Assembly (NCBI GenBank): GCA_028023455.1
Contig: JAQFVV010000021.1
Coordinates: 1,530,001 to 1,594,000, forward strand
Reading direction: 5' to 3'
From: Epiperipatus broadwayi
Taxonomy: Eukaryota; Onychophora; Udeonychophora; Euonychophora; Peripatidae
Length of the DNA: 64,000 nucleotides
The position numbers and the translations under genes are program-made. Shown in pieces: positions 1 through 12,240 of this stretch. How positions within the stretch are numbered: the first letter of the stretch is position 1; every line of letters begins with the position of its first letter. The notes beneath the pieces are model-generated. The model had not been told where the DNA came from. It did no database searches and was given only the letters and a program-made list of their open reading frames with translations.

Positions 1-18
1 GTGTGTGTGTGTGTGTGT
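1..18. repeat. (GT)n microsatellite, cut by window edge
   Basis: The window opens inside a GT dinucleotide run; its true length lies outside the window. Confidence 0.9.
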
Positions 19-129
19 TGATATGAAGATTTTCATGGATTATAGCTATAAATGATATACTTTGCAGGTTCGTTCATATATGATTTTGATAATGAATATA
101 CTGATGTTTCAGTTTGATAACATAAACCA

Positions 130-589
130 TGTACTAGCTGATGAATAGAATATTATAAAGATGTTTATAATGTGCTGTAAACACTAGTTTACAACAATAC
201 TAAAGTTCCACCAATAAGCCAGAAAATCTTCAGAGTAATATGTTTCTTCAGAGTAATATGTTTTTTAAAAATAATTCTTCCACATAGCAGGAAATTTGCA
301 TGTGACATCATGTTTATTAATGCAATTTGATCTCTTCCTTGTCCCAATGGCCTTTCTTAACTAACCTACATCTGGATAGAATCCTGGTATTAGAGAAATC
401 ATTATTGTGACCTGAATTTATAACATAGAGTGAAAGTGCTGCTGATGATGTTACCAAGCTGCTTTAGCATGTTCATCTCTTTTAGTACTGATGGATTACT
501 GTTCTTACCTACATAAGAAGCTTTACAAATGCTGCATGAAAGTTCATAAACTCCATGAGCCTCAAAAGAGATTGTATTTTTAGGCTTGA
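130..589 (-). mobile_element. Penelope-like element fragment, inverted copy of the endonuclease end
   Basis: Read on the minus strand, about 590 down to 470 gives the start of a GIY-YIG endonuclease domain: GVYELSCSICKASYVGK, the usual GVY-x-C-x2-C-x3-YVG signature of Penelope-like elements. The reading then decays. The segment is an inverted copy of 820-1290: the stretch around 150 (gaatagaatattataaa) recurs in reverse complement near 1220. Inverted or partly tandem copies are typical of this class. No full open frame survives. Confidence 0.7.
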
Positions 590-1290
590 TTATAATGTTA
601 CTATTTTTACTAATGTTTTATTAGATAATGGTTATAATAATAAAATTATTCATCTAACCTAAATTCAAGCCCAAAATATTCAAAATAAAAAAAAATAAAA
701 AAAGAAACAACTATTAGAATTTGTGATCTTTATATAAAATGAATTACAGACAGTATTGGATGTATACTAAAACATTACAATATAAAAAAAGTTTATACTA
801 CTTATCAAAAAATTAGTAACATCATAATCAATCTCTCTTGAGGTTCACAGAGTTTATGAAATATTATGTAGCATTTGTAAAGTTTTTATGCAGATATGAA
901 CAATTATTTCATCAGTACTAGAAAAGATGGACATGCTAATACAGTTAAGCAACTCGTGTAATACTAGGATCCTCTTGATATGTGACTTCCTCAACTAACG
1001 TAAGGTCAGAGAAGCCATTGAGATTCTAAAGAGACCATATTATATTAATAAACTTGATGACACATGCAAACTTCCTCCCATTTGCAAGAATTTTTTTAAA
1101 ACATATTACTTGGAAGATTTTCAGACATTCATTTTTTAAATTTTATGTACCATTCTTTTTCAATTGGTAGAATTTAACATTTTTATAAACCAATGTTTAC
1201 AGCCCTCTATAAACATCTTTTATAATATTCTATTCATGACTCAATTGATAGCTTGTGTGATCAAGCTAAAATGTTAGTATATTTGTTATC
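590..1290 (+). mobile_element. Penelope-like element fragment: RT end, linker and GIY-YIG endonuclease
   Basis: Plus-strand translation near 600-680 gives NVLLDNGYNNKIIHLT, resembling the 'NGYP' region that ends the Penelope-like reverse transcriptase. Near 830-900 it gives EVHRVYEILCSICKVF, the broken start of a GIY-YIG domain. About 1030 reads like KRPYYINKLDD, resembling the C-terminal end of that domain. Several stops and frameshifts are present, so this is a fossil. The endonuclease part is duplicated in inverted orientation at 130-589. I infer a single PLE insertion with an inverted partial copy, as known for Penelope. Confidence 0.65.
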
Positions 1291-1364
1291 AAAATTATAC
1301 ACCAATGAATTTGTAAAATATTATCATTCATATATATGTATCCATTTTATTAAATATATATATC

Positions 1365-1645
1365 ATCATCATCATCAACCATTATCAATCCACTGCAGAA
1401 TGAAGTTCTCTCCAAGTTTAATCCATCTTCTCCGATCTTTAGCTTCTCTTCTCCACATTACCCCTGCATACTTTCTTATTTCATCCATCCATCTCACATA
1501 TGGTCTTTTTCTGGGTCTTTTACAATCTTTTGGAACCCAGTTTCAAATTTCAATTGTCCATCTATTATCATCTCTTCTAGCAATATGTCCAGCCCAACTC
1601 TCTTCTTGTTACTCCCAACATGCATCTCTCCATACTTCTTATATA
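1365..1645 (-). mobile_element. RTE-type non-LTR retrotransposon, 3' end fragment
   Basis: The minus strand carries the tail of an RTE-like ORF2: after GSNKKRVGLDILLEEMIIDG comes a region matching the common 'DPEKDHM.DG' and 'RRSEKMD.TWRELHSAVD' end of RTE proteins, then an (ATG)n-type tail (plus strand tcatcatcatcatcaacc near 1368). Stops interrupt the frame. The 5' part is missing, as in most RTE insertions. The 137-residue plus-strand open frame here is an antisense shadow. Confidence 0.7.
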
Positions 1646-1664
1646 TATATATATATATATATAT

Positions 1665-1712
<48 letters not shown>
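1639..1712. repeat. (TA)n microsatellite
   Basis: Nearly pure TA dinucleotide run with one interruption (tagata), directly after the RTE fragment. Confidence 0.95.
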
Positions 1713-1714
<2 letters not shown>

Positions 1715-2865
1715 ATCTATCTATGTCTCTATAGTTAAAATGAAAAAAGCTATTGGATGAAAATAATGAGAATTTGACATTGTTAGCAATCTAAAGAAAG
1801 CATGCTTTTAACACTGCAATATATTTAAAATTGGTGAAGACTTTATTTACATCTGCAACATAAAATAATACAACACTTTGCATAATTAAGATGCTTGATA
1901 GTGAATATACATAAATTCAAATTTTCATTTAGCATATTGTTGTATTTGGTCTGGATTGCAGACTCAAACCAACAGTAACAAAAATTATTAGGATTAAATA
2001 TATTTACATAATATACAATGAATATACTTCCATGTATATAATCTCAATTAATACAGGGCCAATTGTTCCTGAAAGACTTCACTTACTTCCAGCTGTATGT
2101 AATGGCCTGTCTCATAAGTTGGGCCAATGACTCTTCTGTCTGTACCAGACAGCTTGCCTCAAGTCAGCACTGGTCATATCAGCTTTCAGTACTACCATGG
2201 ACTTGCTTCACTTTGTAGACCTATAGCATGATGGCTATAATGGAAACACTCACAGTTAGCAGTGGTTTCAATGGAGAGGGTGTACCATCATTTAGGTTGG
2301 ACAGATGTTTTCTCTTTACCCCCAGAAAATGCTGACTATTATTGTTAGATCCCCAACCTCACTGGTAGCAATTGAATCAAAGAGCATCATTGCCTTTTGG
2401 CCTATACTAACGAATGACTGTGTTTTATTTAGGTTTACCCATTGGTTAGTGGCAATGAATGCTCAATCCGTTCAGATAAGAAAGAAATTTGTACTAATCC
2501 ACTTGTCAAGGTAAGGTGGAATATGAAATATACCCTAGGATGAAGGCGTCTCATCAGGGATATGCAAGTATTATTTGTTAGATAATGGTGTACAATACAA
2601 TATTGGGTCATTTAGCTTTTACAGTCTCTTTATTCATGTGTTTCAAGAATGTGTAGTCATCTTTATTCATGTGTGGTAATATGAAAGTTATTAAGAACAT
2701 CTTTAAAATCCATATGTTTATTAGTTTGTTTACATTGGTCAGGACTTTGATGCTGCTGCTGTATTCAAACTTAACATTTACTTCACCAGTAGCATTGCTA
2801 AAATAATATAATGTAGGTGATAGTGCTATTTCTATATTTGAATTTTAGTTAATGGCATGCAAATA
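1713..2865. other. No gene recognised; contains a less AT-rich patch at about 2040-2520
   Basis: Mostly AT-rich sequence. The patch 2040-2520 has more balanced composition (for example the palindrome tgtctgtaccagacag near 2137) and holds a 69-residue plus-strand frame that I do not recognise. It could be a decayed transposon or a non-coding exon; nothing in it is diagnostic. Confidence 0.5.
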
Positions 2866-3112
2866 TAGGGGATTTGAACTCAGATTTTCAAGCACCCTTC
2901 AACTATCCACACTATCTCATATCACAAATACACATGGACCACACACATGTAGAAAATATAAATAATCATCAATATACATATTTCGTGCTGAACCAGCACT
3001 CATCAGTTGGTCCAGATTATCATCTCCTACACATATATATAATCAGTGCTCAGTTTTTATTAAGATAGCAAATCGTCATATTTTAAGACAGGCTTCAATC
3101 TTCTCCGACCTT
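2866..3112 (-). mobile_element. Hammerhead-ribozyme repeat (family 1), truncated copy
   Basis: On the minus strand the order is: end of the 'gaagcctgtc' block, short TA tract, hammerhead motif, the 'catgtgtgtggtc' block, and a tRNA-like tail with gttcaaatcccc (near the RNA polymerase III B-box consensus). This matches copies at 53.0, 62.8 and 63.7 kb. The unit is cut off upstream compared with the 474-bp monomer at 58.8 kb. Confidence 0.8.
2962..3020 (-). ncRNA. Type I hammerhead ribozyme motif, core intact
   Basis: Minus strand: CTGATGA (3006-3000), stem II GTGCT/AGCAC with a 5-base loop, GAAA (2984-2981), a short self-complementary stem III (ATATGTAT), cleavage expected after TATA, then stem I. 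Inner stem I has one C-A mismatch (ACCAA against TTGAT). Outer stem I pairs ATAATC (3020-3015) with GATTAT (2967-2962). All invariant core bases are present. Activity is inferred, not shown. Confidence 0.8.
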
Positions 3113-3884
3113 TCGTGTATATATTCTTAGTTATTTATAAAATTTAAACAAATAACGCAATATCAAAACCCTTAGCTTTCACGTTCGTTCGTCAAATTTT
3201 GTAATTTTTATCAGCTACGCTGAAAACTATTTGTCCACCTTTTGCCTTTATTATTAATGGTTTCAGTTGCATGGTTTGTCGTAAACTATGTTTTCATTGC
3301 CTCTGCATGGACTCGGCACAGTAATAAAATGACAGACTGTAGAAGATCTTTGTCGTTTCCGATGCCGGAGCTCCTTACGAAACTCTAATAAATAAATAAA
3401 CCATTCTATATTTTTTTAACTGCATATGTGTATATAAAATACTTCAATTAAAATATGAAATTATTGAATAAATTCGTTCTCCCTTTTATTATTCTTTTAG
3501 TAAACTTTCAAAAGTTATTAACTATTTATTTTCGTACGATTTAGATTTGTTAATAAAATATAAATCCATATGTATGTTTTTATTCAATATAGAATAAATT
3601 TGTTTTAAGTTATATACTTGAATCGTACATTGAATCAGTTTGTGTTCTCTCTTTTATTATTCTTTTCGCAAACACTTAGAAATTATTAATTTTTTGTGTG
3701 CCATTTAAATTTCTAATACATATATAAACACAACTTTTATTCCAATTAAGCGTGAAAAAACATTTTTTTGGGTTAGCGGCTTCGTGTGATATTATTCATT
3801 AGAAATCGGGCCGACCACAAAAAAAAAAAAATACAATCACAAAACTCGTGATTGGTTGAAAATATACTAAAATTAAATTATTTT
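3113..3884. other. No gene recognised; CpG-containing patch and a degenerate direct repeat
   Basis: At 3220-3385 a less AT-rich patch with several CpGs ends in aataaataaataaa; a short minus-strand frame there is not recognisable. A diverged direct repeat (gaataaattcgttctccc type) occurs at about 3465-3580 and 3632-3735. Confidence 0.5.
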
Positions 3885-4700
3885 TTAAAAAAAAAAATAT
3901 ATAAGCTTTCATCATCTTTATTTTCAAACGTTGCAGATTCTGGATCCATTTCAAGGCAGTCCATTCCACTTTTAATCCAATTTCCCCAATTTATAATTCT
4001 TCTTCCCAGCATCACACCGGCAAAGTTTTATATATCGTTTAGTCATTTCACATGCGTTCTTTTTTTAGGTATTTTGAAATCTCTTTGTATCCAGTTTAAA
4101 ACTTCAATTGTCGATCTATTATATGTCTTCTAGAAATGTGGTTGTGTCAGATCCATTTCAATCTCTTAAATCTTTCAATGATGCCAGTGACATCCCTTTG
4201 GTCTCTCACTTGTGTATTTCATTTTCAATCTCTTCTTAATCCCAACATAATCTCTATACTTTGTTGAGCGATCTGTTTCTCTGTATTGCTCTTCTATTAA
4301 GTGCCCAAATTTTAGAACCATAAGTAAAAACTGGTAAAAATGCATGTATTAAAATGCTTCCTTTTCAAACATAGACATATTTTCTTTTATTACTAGATTA
4401 TTCCTACCAAAAGTATCCTATACAAGTTTAAGTCTATGAATAATTTCAGCCATTATATTTCTATTTGCATTATGACAAAGATATTTGAATATGCTAACTT
4501 CTAATTCATGTTTATTATACTTTATATACCTTTTCTGAGAAAATCCATTACTTTAATATTTTTGGCTTTTATCTTTAGTTCTGCTTTCTTGCTTTCAGCT
4601 AATAACTTTTGCAACATTTCCTGGAATTCTGAAACATTATTTTCAAAAACAAACACATCATTCACAAAATCTAAATGTTTTAAATAATTTTCATTTATAT
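3885..4700 (-). mobile_element. RTE-type non-LTR retrotransposon fragment (RT palm to C terminus)
   Basis: Read on the minus strand from 4690, translation starts FVNDVFVFENNVSEFQEMLQ, then LLAESKKAELKIKAKN. This is the RT palm region that in the related copy at 18.34 kb reads FADDVVVFANNVSELQ. The catalytic Asp pair is therefore altered here (ADD has become VND). The rest, down to about 3890, matches the RTE C-terminal region by order and phrase but has many stops. The 93-residue plus-strand frame at 3852-4133 is a shadow. Confidence 0.75.
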
Positions 4701-4711
4701 AACATGGATGT

Positions 4712-5232
4712 TAACAATCAACTTTTAAGCTATCAACAATCACAATCTGTTGCCAAGGGAACCTCATTTAACAGTAATGTTTATATAGACACTAAAAATT
4801 GCAAGTTGACTAAGGAATGTGAGATTTATAATGGAAATTTGGAAGTTATAAATGACTATTTACCAAGGCTTTAACCTCAAGAATATGCATGTAAAAATGC
4901 GATATTAGGGACCTCTACAGGTCTTAACCACAAGCTTATGCTTTGGAAGAAATGACTATTTAATTAGTCTGCTTTCAGAACCTGAAAATTATAATTGACT
5001 ACTTATTAGTCTTCTTTCAGAACTGGTTACATTTTCCTGAATAATGATGTTTGTTTAAACTTCTTTGCATTATTAATCTCATTCTCCTTGTTCAAGTTGC
5101 AATCTTTAGTATCTATGTAAACATATCAGACCACAGTTAAAGATGGTACTCTCTTTATTGTTAAATGAGGTTGCCTTGACAACAGGTTGAGATAAATGAT
5201 AGCTTAAGAGTTGATTGTTATCATCTACATTT
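4712..5232. repeat. Foldback repeat with about 120-bp arms and X-box-like palindromes
   Basis: The left arm (about 4712-4815) holds gttaacaatcaac, then gttgccaagggaac; the right arm (about 5085-5232) holds gttgccttgacaac, then gttgattgttatc in reverse order. The same family occurs at 10.82-11.19 kb, and half units occur at 23.80 and 24.11 kb. The spacer contains a 60-bp segment (4863-4922) repeated at 19196. No coding sequence was recognised. Confidence 0.7.
4863..4922 (+). repeat. Dispersed repeat shared with 19196-19262
   Basis: aaggctttaacctcaag, then a run ending gggacctctacaggtctta, is found again at about 19196-19262 in the same orientation with few differences. acctctacaggt is palindromic. 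Class unknown. Confidence 0.65.
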
Positions 5233-5415
5233 ATAAACCTATTAAAATGTTGAATAATTGGCTTCATTGTCTTAGTAAATATAACAATGAGTAAACATAA
5301 ATTTCTTACAGTTTCATGAATGGATGAAAATGAAATATGGTAGGATGATGAGTTACAGCATGTCACACAGAAAGATTGTCTATACTAATGCAAATGTTGC
5401 AACAATTTTTACCAA

Positions 5416-5740
5416 ATCAATATGCATATAAATCACCTTTGATAGAAAATAAACTGAAAAAAAAAAAAACATTTAAAAATTACATACACTTTAGTGTACC
5501 AATGTCAGTTTTTAACATCTTGTAATCTTAAGTGTTTCTTTTCACTATTGGGTATCATTTGCAAATTCTATAAGTTTAGATCAATATGCATATAAATCAC
5601 CTTTGATAGAAAATAAACTGAAAAAAAAACATTTAAAAATTACATACACTTTAGTGTACCAATGTTAGTTTTTAACATCTTGTAATCTTAAGTGTTTCTT
5701 TTCACTACTGGGTATCATTTACAAATTCTATAAGTTTAGA
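5416..5740. repeat. Tandem duplication, 164-bp unit, two copies
   Basis: 5416-5579 and 5580-5740 are nearly identical, from atcaatatgcatataaatc to taagtttaga. Differences are the A-run length and a few substitutions (cagttt/tagttt, ctattg/ctactg). The high identity suggests a recent duplication or an assembly effect. Confidence 0.95.
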
Positions 5741-7345
5741 TTCTGACTACAATGATATTTCCCAATAATTTCTGCTTGCTCTATGCCAAATTGCTATAGT
5801 GGCATGTCTTTTGAATTGAACACCCTCAAAAACTTTATGGCTTATGGAAATATCCTTTCTATATTAGACTCAAGAAAATAAGCTGAGTGTGATTTTACTT
5901 TTAGAGCATTTTAATCATTCATGCATTTTGCATATCTGTTGAAAATTTGAAAGAATCTCCTAAGGTCAAAGTTTAATTTTGCTAATAATATTGCCTATGA
6001 AGAGTCAGCATATGGAAAGCTCAGTTATTCATGGTCTTACTTAATGAAGTCATCAGCACATCCTCGAATAGAAATAACAATTGAGGCACCAGTTTCACAT
6101 GAAATTTCTTTGTCCAACTCACTATCCCCTAAATAAATAATATTGATTGAAAAGTCACATGTTGAAAATGGACCAATCATACACAGTGCATCCCAATGAA
6201 AAAAATAAATAATGACTGGTGTTCTATTCAAACTATTTGTAATGCAATTTTTGAATTAATTTATGTGTTATATAGAGACATAGTTAAGCTATTTACTATG
6301 TGGGTTTATGGCAGTGTATTTTGTACCTTGAATCAGGATTGGAGCAACATGTTCACATTAAAATGGGTAAAATTGCTACTGAACCATTTGAAATGATTTA
6401 AATTGTAGATGCTGGGAAGCCGTGAGTTATACTAATGCTCTCAATTGATTTGCAAGATTTAAAGCACACTTTTACATTTTCAGACACAGTAACCCTTTAA
6501 CACTTTTGTAGTAAAAAGCTTGTAGAGGGAGCTAGTCATCTTTGCACTGAAATTCATTGTATATATTTCATTACTCATGTAACAATCATGTTTATTTTTA
6601 ATCTATACACTTTAAGAAAAAATAAGGTATTTATTTGATCTTTGTATCATTGTTTTATAAATCTAATGTTAATTATTCTATAATAGTAGTAACATGTTGC
6701 TTTGTTTTCAACAATATCACATTACTTTTTCGTACTTCCAAGAATTCTTCTTTTCAATCAGTCCTAAGGCCACATAGTGTAAGATTGAATAAACAGTAGA
6801 TGTCAGATGGTATAGTTGTTTTTCTTTAATTTCAGGGTACTAGCTTAAATAGTATAAAAGAATTATAGATGGCTGTTAGATGTTAATTTGGTCCACCTTT
6901 GAACCTAAGTCCTAACAGACAAAGGCAACAACCAGAAAATGTTCAGACAATGAGGGTACTGTGGTATTACACAATCTGATGTTCACTAGATGGCTCTACT
7001 GTAAAAAGAAATAAACTGGTCTTGGAAACCTTTGAGTTAGCATTTTTAGAGCATGTGAAACTAAAATTGGTATTAACCTTCATAACTAAAAGAATAGAAA
7101 AAGACTTACTGTGGCAATAAAATTGAGGTGTCTAAAATTTAGAGAAACTAGAATGATGTTAGATTTATATAACTGTGAAAGCATATTGAGATGGGTTCAA
7201 AATCTTATATTTTTTAATTTATGATTTTGTATAGTATAAAGGAGTAAAAACTAGATGCAAATGAGCATTAGTTCCAGCTTTAAATCCTAATCTTGAAGAT
7301 AAAATCAAAAAACTGCTAAACGTACGGGAATATTATAACAATATA
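5741..7345. other. AT-rich stretch, no gene recognised
   Basis: Only short open frames with no family signature. No RNA gene or mobile element was identified. Confidence 0.6.
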
Positions 7346-7349
7346 TTAT

Positions 7350-7572
7350 ATCATACCATTTACACCTTTTTAGACACTTTATCAATACTTTTATTTGTAT
7401 TAAACTAACAGTTTCGACTGTCTAGCAGTCATCATCAGAGCTCTTGTTAATTCTATTTCTAAAACCCAATTAACAAGAGCTATGATAATGACTGCAGGAT
7501 AGTCGAAACTGTTAGTTTAATACAAATAAAAGTATTGCTAAAGTGTCTAAAAAGGTGTAAATGGTATATGTT
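7350..7572 (-). mobile_element. Penelope-LTR-like palindrome with a hammerhead-like motif
   Basis: Two arms (7350-7452 and 7470-7572) are near-perfect inverted repeats around a 17-bp centre. The minus strand of the left arm reads CTGATGA (7438-7432), a hairpin GACTG/CAGTC, GAAA (7415-7412), then CTGTTAGTTT. The same GAAAC-T-N-TTAGTTT phrase occurs in the PLE remnant at 12.72 kb. PLE terminal repeats are known to carry hammerhead motifs. No pairing stem I is visible next to this core, so a single-copy ribozyme looks incomplete. The right arm has a broken core (ctatgataa). Confidence 0.5.
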
Positions 7573-8894
7573 ATAATAAAAATCAATACATAGGAAAAGA
7601 AGTAGATAACAATATATCATCTGGTGTCCAAAGATTATTTTAGTTTCAAACAGATGTAGGATAGGATAAAGAGAACTAGTTGTTTTGCATTGCTTTATCA
7701 TTATGTTTATTTTTTTTTATTTTAAAGAAGCCTATAATTTACCTAAAGGCAAATAATCACTTTGGGTCATAGTTCAATTTCTAATTTGCCTCTACTGTAA
7801 GATAAAATTGCAATAAAATTTTATACACATAGGAGCTATCAACCCCCTCCCCCCAATGTGTCTTATGAATTCTTTATTTTGGAGATGCACTTTTTGGAAC
7901 TTTGGAAGCCAAAAATATGTAACAATATCACTGACATAAGATAGTATAAAGGTACACTTTGTTTCTTTGAAAATGTACTTAACAGAAAATATTTTCTATA
8001 ATTATAAGTCCAATCTGGAGAATTGATGCTCTGCCAAATTAACTTTCAAATACTTTATCTGATTTTTTTTTTATAAACAAGTCTGATAAATATTTGATTT
8101 CACTAAGAAAGAATTCGAGCAAAAATTTGCATTTCTATTTTTTATAATACTCAAATAAAAATAATAGTTCTTTTATTTCACATTGATTTTCATTCATCTT
8201 TTTGAATGAAACTATTTTATTTAATATTCATCTTGAAAAGTGGGTTGAAACATTAAATTACATAATCGTTTAAGATTTCTTTTCCAAGATGCTTAAAGCA
8301 AGAAGAAGAATCCGTTAATAAAAAAAAAATCATTTATAAATGCAATTGAATATTTTTTTGAAAAAGACAATGATATCTTATTTTTTTATTTTGCCAAGAG
8401 ATAATATATCTACATGTTAATCATCTTTTATGCGTTTTTTAATCTAGATATAACCTACGAAATGCTATTTAATAACATCATAATATTACAACTTTCTCAT
8501 TTTAATAATTTTTATTAGTCATTCATTTAGCTAGAGTTGAGACACTGTTTTTCTCCTGCGATAGGTTAACTAAATTTTTACACTTCAATATTTGATTATA
8601 ACATCAGGCACACAGTAGACTCCAATCCTGATTGAAGCATGAGTTGATGTATATACAAATATATTCTAAACTTAAGTGATTCACTTAAGTTTTTAAAATT
8701 CTTACTGGCGGGTGAGGGTGTAGAGATTTGTAATATTTAAGAAATAGCACATTATCGGAGGTTGACTTCCGCTCTAATAATTTCAAGATTATTCACTTAA
8801 TGAAAATATTTCTGTAATTTTCACTATGCCACTTTCACACAAGGTAGTGACTGATTTTTATCTGCTTTTAACACCTTGTGGATGGGTGTAGTCA
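7573..8894. other. AT-rich stretch, no gene recognised
   Basis: Contains short poly-A/T runs and a cccctcccccc run at about 7844. Nothing diagnostic. Confidence 0.6.
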
Positions 8895-9012
8895 TAAACA
8901 TATGACCAAAGACAAGTGAAAAAGATATATGATCCACCAAGATGCACATTCCATACTGTAGCAGAATTCATCAGTTGACCCATACCACAATTTTCTTACA
9001 CATATCTTTATC
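8895..9012 (-). mobile_element. Hammerhead-ribozyme repeat (family 1), decayed copy
   Basis: Plus strand catatgacc, gtgaaaaagatatatgatc, then ttcatcagttgacc matches the family-1 order. On the minus strand CTGATGA (8974-8968) is kept, but GAAA has become GGAAT and stem II no longer pairs. The copy abuts the large microsatellite at 9020, where other copies have a TA tract. Confidence 0.6.
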
Positions 9013-9019
9013 ATTGTTC

Positions 9020-9356
<337 letters not shown>

Positions 9357-10253
9357 TCAATTACTACAATTTAATTGATAACATCAAACTCACTGTACTC
9401 ACAATTTTGATACAAGACATTTAATGAAAGTATATTTATAATGTTTATTAGTCATTCATTAGATTTGAGATTATCCATTTAATGAATAATAAAATATTAT
9501 TCACAGGGTTTTCATTTTACTTTCAACATCTGCATCAGAAACAGTAATCTATTCTATTTCACAGCATTTACTTTAATCTTTGCAAAACAATGGTAATAGT
9601 TGATTGTTACCACTAAACCACATTGAATAATTTCTGTTCATTGGCCTATATCATATGTTTGTGAAAATTCAGTGGTAGGTAAAATCCAATGACTAGGGGC
9701 TAATTTTGAATTTGAATGATGTTTCCATCGAATAGCCATTGATTATTCAAACTTGCACAAGGTCTATCAGAAATAAAATGGTAAAATGAGTTTTTGTTCT
9801 TAATGTATATACTATTTTATGGTAATAAGTATATGTTGTAGGTATTGTTTTATGCATTGTCTATTTATCATATGTGCTTTATAAAGAACATCTTAAAAAT
9901 AATGATATTGTGATTATTGAATATTTATTAAATTGTATTGGGCTTTTGTATTATATATATAATTCGATGTGTGTATTTCTTCAAATCAATATATGTAATC
10001 TTATAATTGAATATTTATAAATAACACAAAAGGAAAATAAAGGAAGCTATGCTAATATACAAATACAAACAAGACTTAATTAACAGGCAGGCAGAAAATG
10101 TTAAGATCACTGAATTTTTGAAAGATTAGCCTTTCAAAATTTTAGTTGACAAAGACTATGAGGATAGTCGAAAGTGCTCCTAAGTGGATAAAATTTGTAA
10201 AGTTATATTTTACATATATCTAATTACTGTAATTATAAGATTATATATATATT
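9357..10253. other. AT-rich stretch, no gene recognised
   Basis: No coding or RNA signature seen. Confidence 0.6.
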
Positions 10254-10726
10254 GAATTAAATATTTCCATGGATTATTACAAATAAAATGAGATTATATC
10301 CATGAAAACAGAGATAACTTTTAATTTTTTGATATTGCCAAGAAACTCTCAATTATTACAAATTGACAATCCCTGAGACTAAACATTAATCTATAATAAC
10401 TCTTTTGTTGAATTTTTTTATTGAAGTAAAAGAAATCCTCTTTTATTTCAAACATATGGTTCTATATGGATTTAAACCCAGAATGCTATTTTTATAGGTG
10501 TGAGAATGTGAAAGAATAATATATTTATTGATATTCTGCAAATAATATTTTTAACTTTTCCAGAGAGTTGTATATGTTGAATGAAATATTTTCATGGATT
10601 GTTATTATAATAAAGAATACAAATGTGGAGATTATATCTATGTAAACAGAGATAACTTTTAATCTTTTGATGTTAACAAGAAACTATCAATTACTACCAA
10701 TTGACAATTCCTGAGCCTAAACAAGT
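10254..10726 (+). repeat. Diverged direct repeat, two copies 325 bp apart
   Basis: 10254-10395 and 10579-10726 share gaat-aaatattt-catggatt, cagagataacttttaat, and caagaaact-tcaatta in the same order. The copies differ by many substitutions and small indels. No coding was recognised. Confidence 0.75.
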
Positions 10727-10740
10727 TTTCTGATTAACCT

Positions 10741-10804
10741 ATATATATATATATATATATATCCACAGATGGCGTCATTTTTGTTTATCATATATATATA
10801 TATT
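10741..10804. repeat. Two TA tracts flanking a short non-TA insert
   Basis: (TA)n at about 10741-10762 and 10790-10803, separated by ccacagatggcgtcattttt. Confidence 0.9.
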
Positions 10805-10819
10805 GATATAATAAAACAA

Positions 10820-11186
10820 ACCATGGTATCTACAATCTGTTGTTAAGGCAACCTCTATAAGTGAAAGATGAATTTAACTATATAGAGAGATTACTTTGGA
10901 AACAAAGCTTTGGTTTTATCATGTGATTTGCAAACCAGCTATTGATATTTTATATTATTATTTAGATAATAAATATAATGTTGCATATTTGTCTTTTTTA
11001 ATGGGGTTTATTTACACTTTTTGAATTTTAAACTCTCAGTCTGTTACAGTCAAACTGTCATCTTTCTTGTTTATATTAACATCTTAGATCAGGGTAAAAG
11101 GTGGAAACCATTTTTATTCATATGGGTTGCCTTGACAACAAAATAAAAATTTCTGGGGTTGAAAAGTTTTGATTATTATCATGTAA
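10820..11186. repeat. Foldback repeat of the 4.7-kb family, second copy
   Basis: The left arm has acaatctgttgttaaggcaac (10839-10852 is the X-box-like part). The right arm has gttgccttgacaac (11126-11139) followed by gattattatcatg. Order and orientation match the foldback at 4712-5232. The arms are more diverged here. Confidence 0.6.
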
Positions 11187-12240
11187 TATATATATATAAG
11201 TATTTTTTTTACTTAATTTCTGTAGTTCTGAATTTTGATTAAATAGACAACTGTTTGATTTTATTTTTTCTCATATAAATTAATTAAAATTTGTGATTTA
11301 AAATATTATAATTAGTGTATTTTTGTTGTATAATAAACAAATCAACAGTTTAAAATCTGTAAGAATATTAAATACCTTATTGTAAATTGAATTCTCAAAA
11401 CCTAAACTGTTACTGTAAAGCACCAGTAATTAAGGTTTTACATCGGTCTATGAGTTATATAGTTGTCTAAGTTAGACAATGGCAGAAACAGTGTTTGGAG
11501 ATATTGAATGACAGAACACACAATTCTGTTAGCCAAAGATACTGCAAGATGAGTAGATAAAAACACTTTTGAATAAACTACTCGCTTGCTTCTGAGGTCC
11601 CCAAACTTATCCTAAATATCAGTATGGGCATATAACAAATATTTATAACAAACATTTTCACTAGATGAAGCTTCAAAATGAGGTTCTTAGAGTCATACTC
11701 AGATATAAGTAAATAATGATGTGTTGAAGCTAGCAGTCTCAATCCTAGGTCACCATCTCTTACATACATTTTTTAAATTTATCCATACAACTTGATCTAT
11801 ACATATTAGACATATGCCAGGTATGTTTGTTTATAAGGGGGGGGGGAATTTGTTTTGCCACCAAAAATCCAAAAACCTTTGAATCAATATTATAAAACTT
11901 GCAGTGAATTTTTTAAAAAAATGCTTGAAAAATCTATAAATCTATATTTTCTAAAAATTGTTTGTTTTTTACTATAGCAAGATATTTCTAGGTTATCTCA
12001 AATATTCAGTTAAATGTAGTATTTTTTTTTTGCATTTGTTATTTTTATTTTAAATAAATGGATTTTATTTTATGATTTAGTGCTTTGTATAATTTAACGA
12101 AGTAGAAATATAATAGACTTTCGACCTCAAAATCTGAGTCCCTTCTCTAACTGTTAGTTCTGATGTTTGGACTTCTTATGAACTCTAAACAATGAATTAT
12201 TTTTATTTTGTTTACAAAAGTTAGTAGAATTAACAAAGGA
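11187..12240. other. AT-rich stretch, no gene recognised
   Basis: A poly-G run (about 11838-11846) and poly-A/T runs are visible. The 63-residue minus-strand frame at 11578-11769 has no recognisable domain. Confidence 0.6.
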
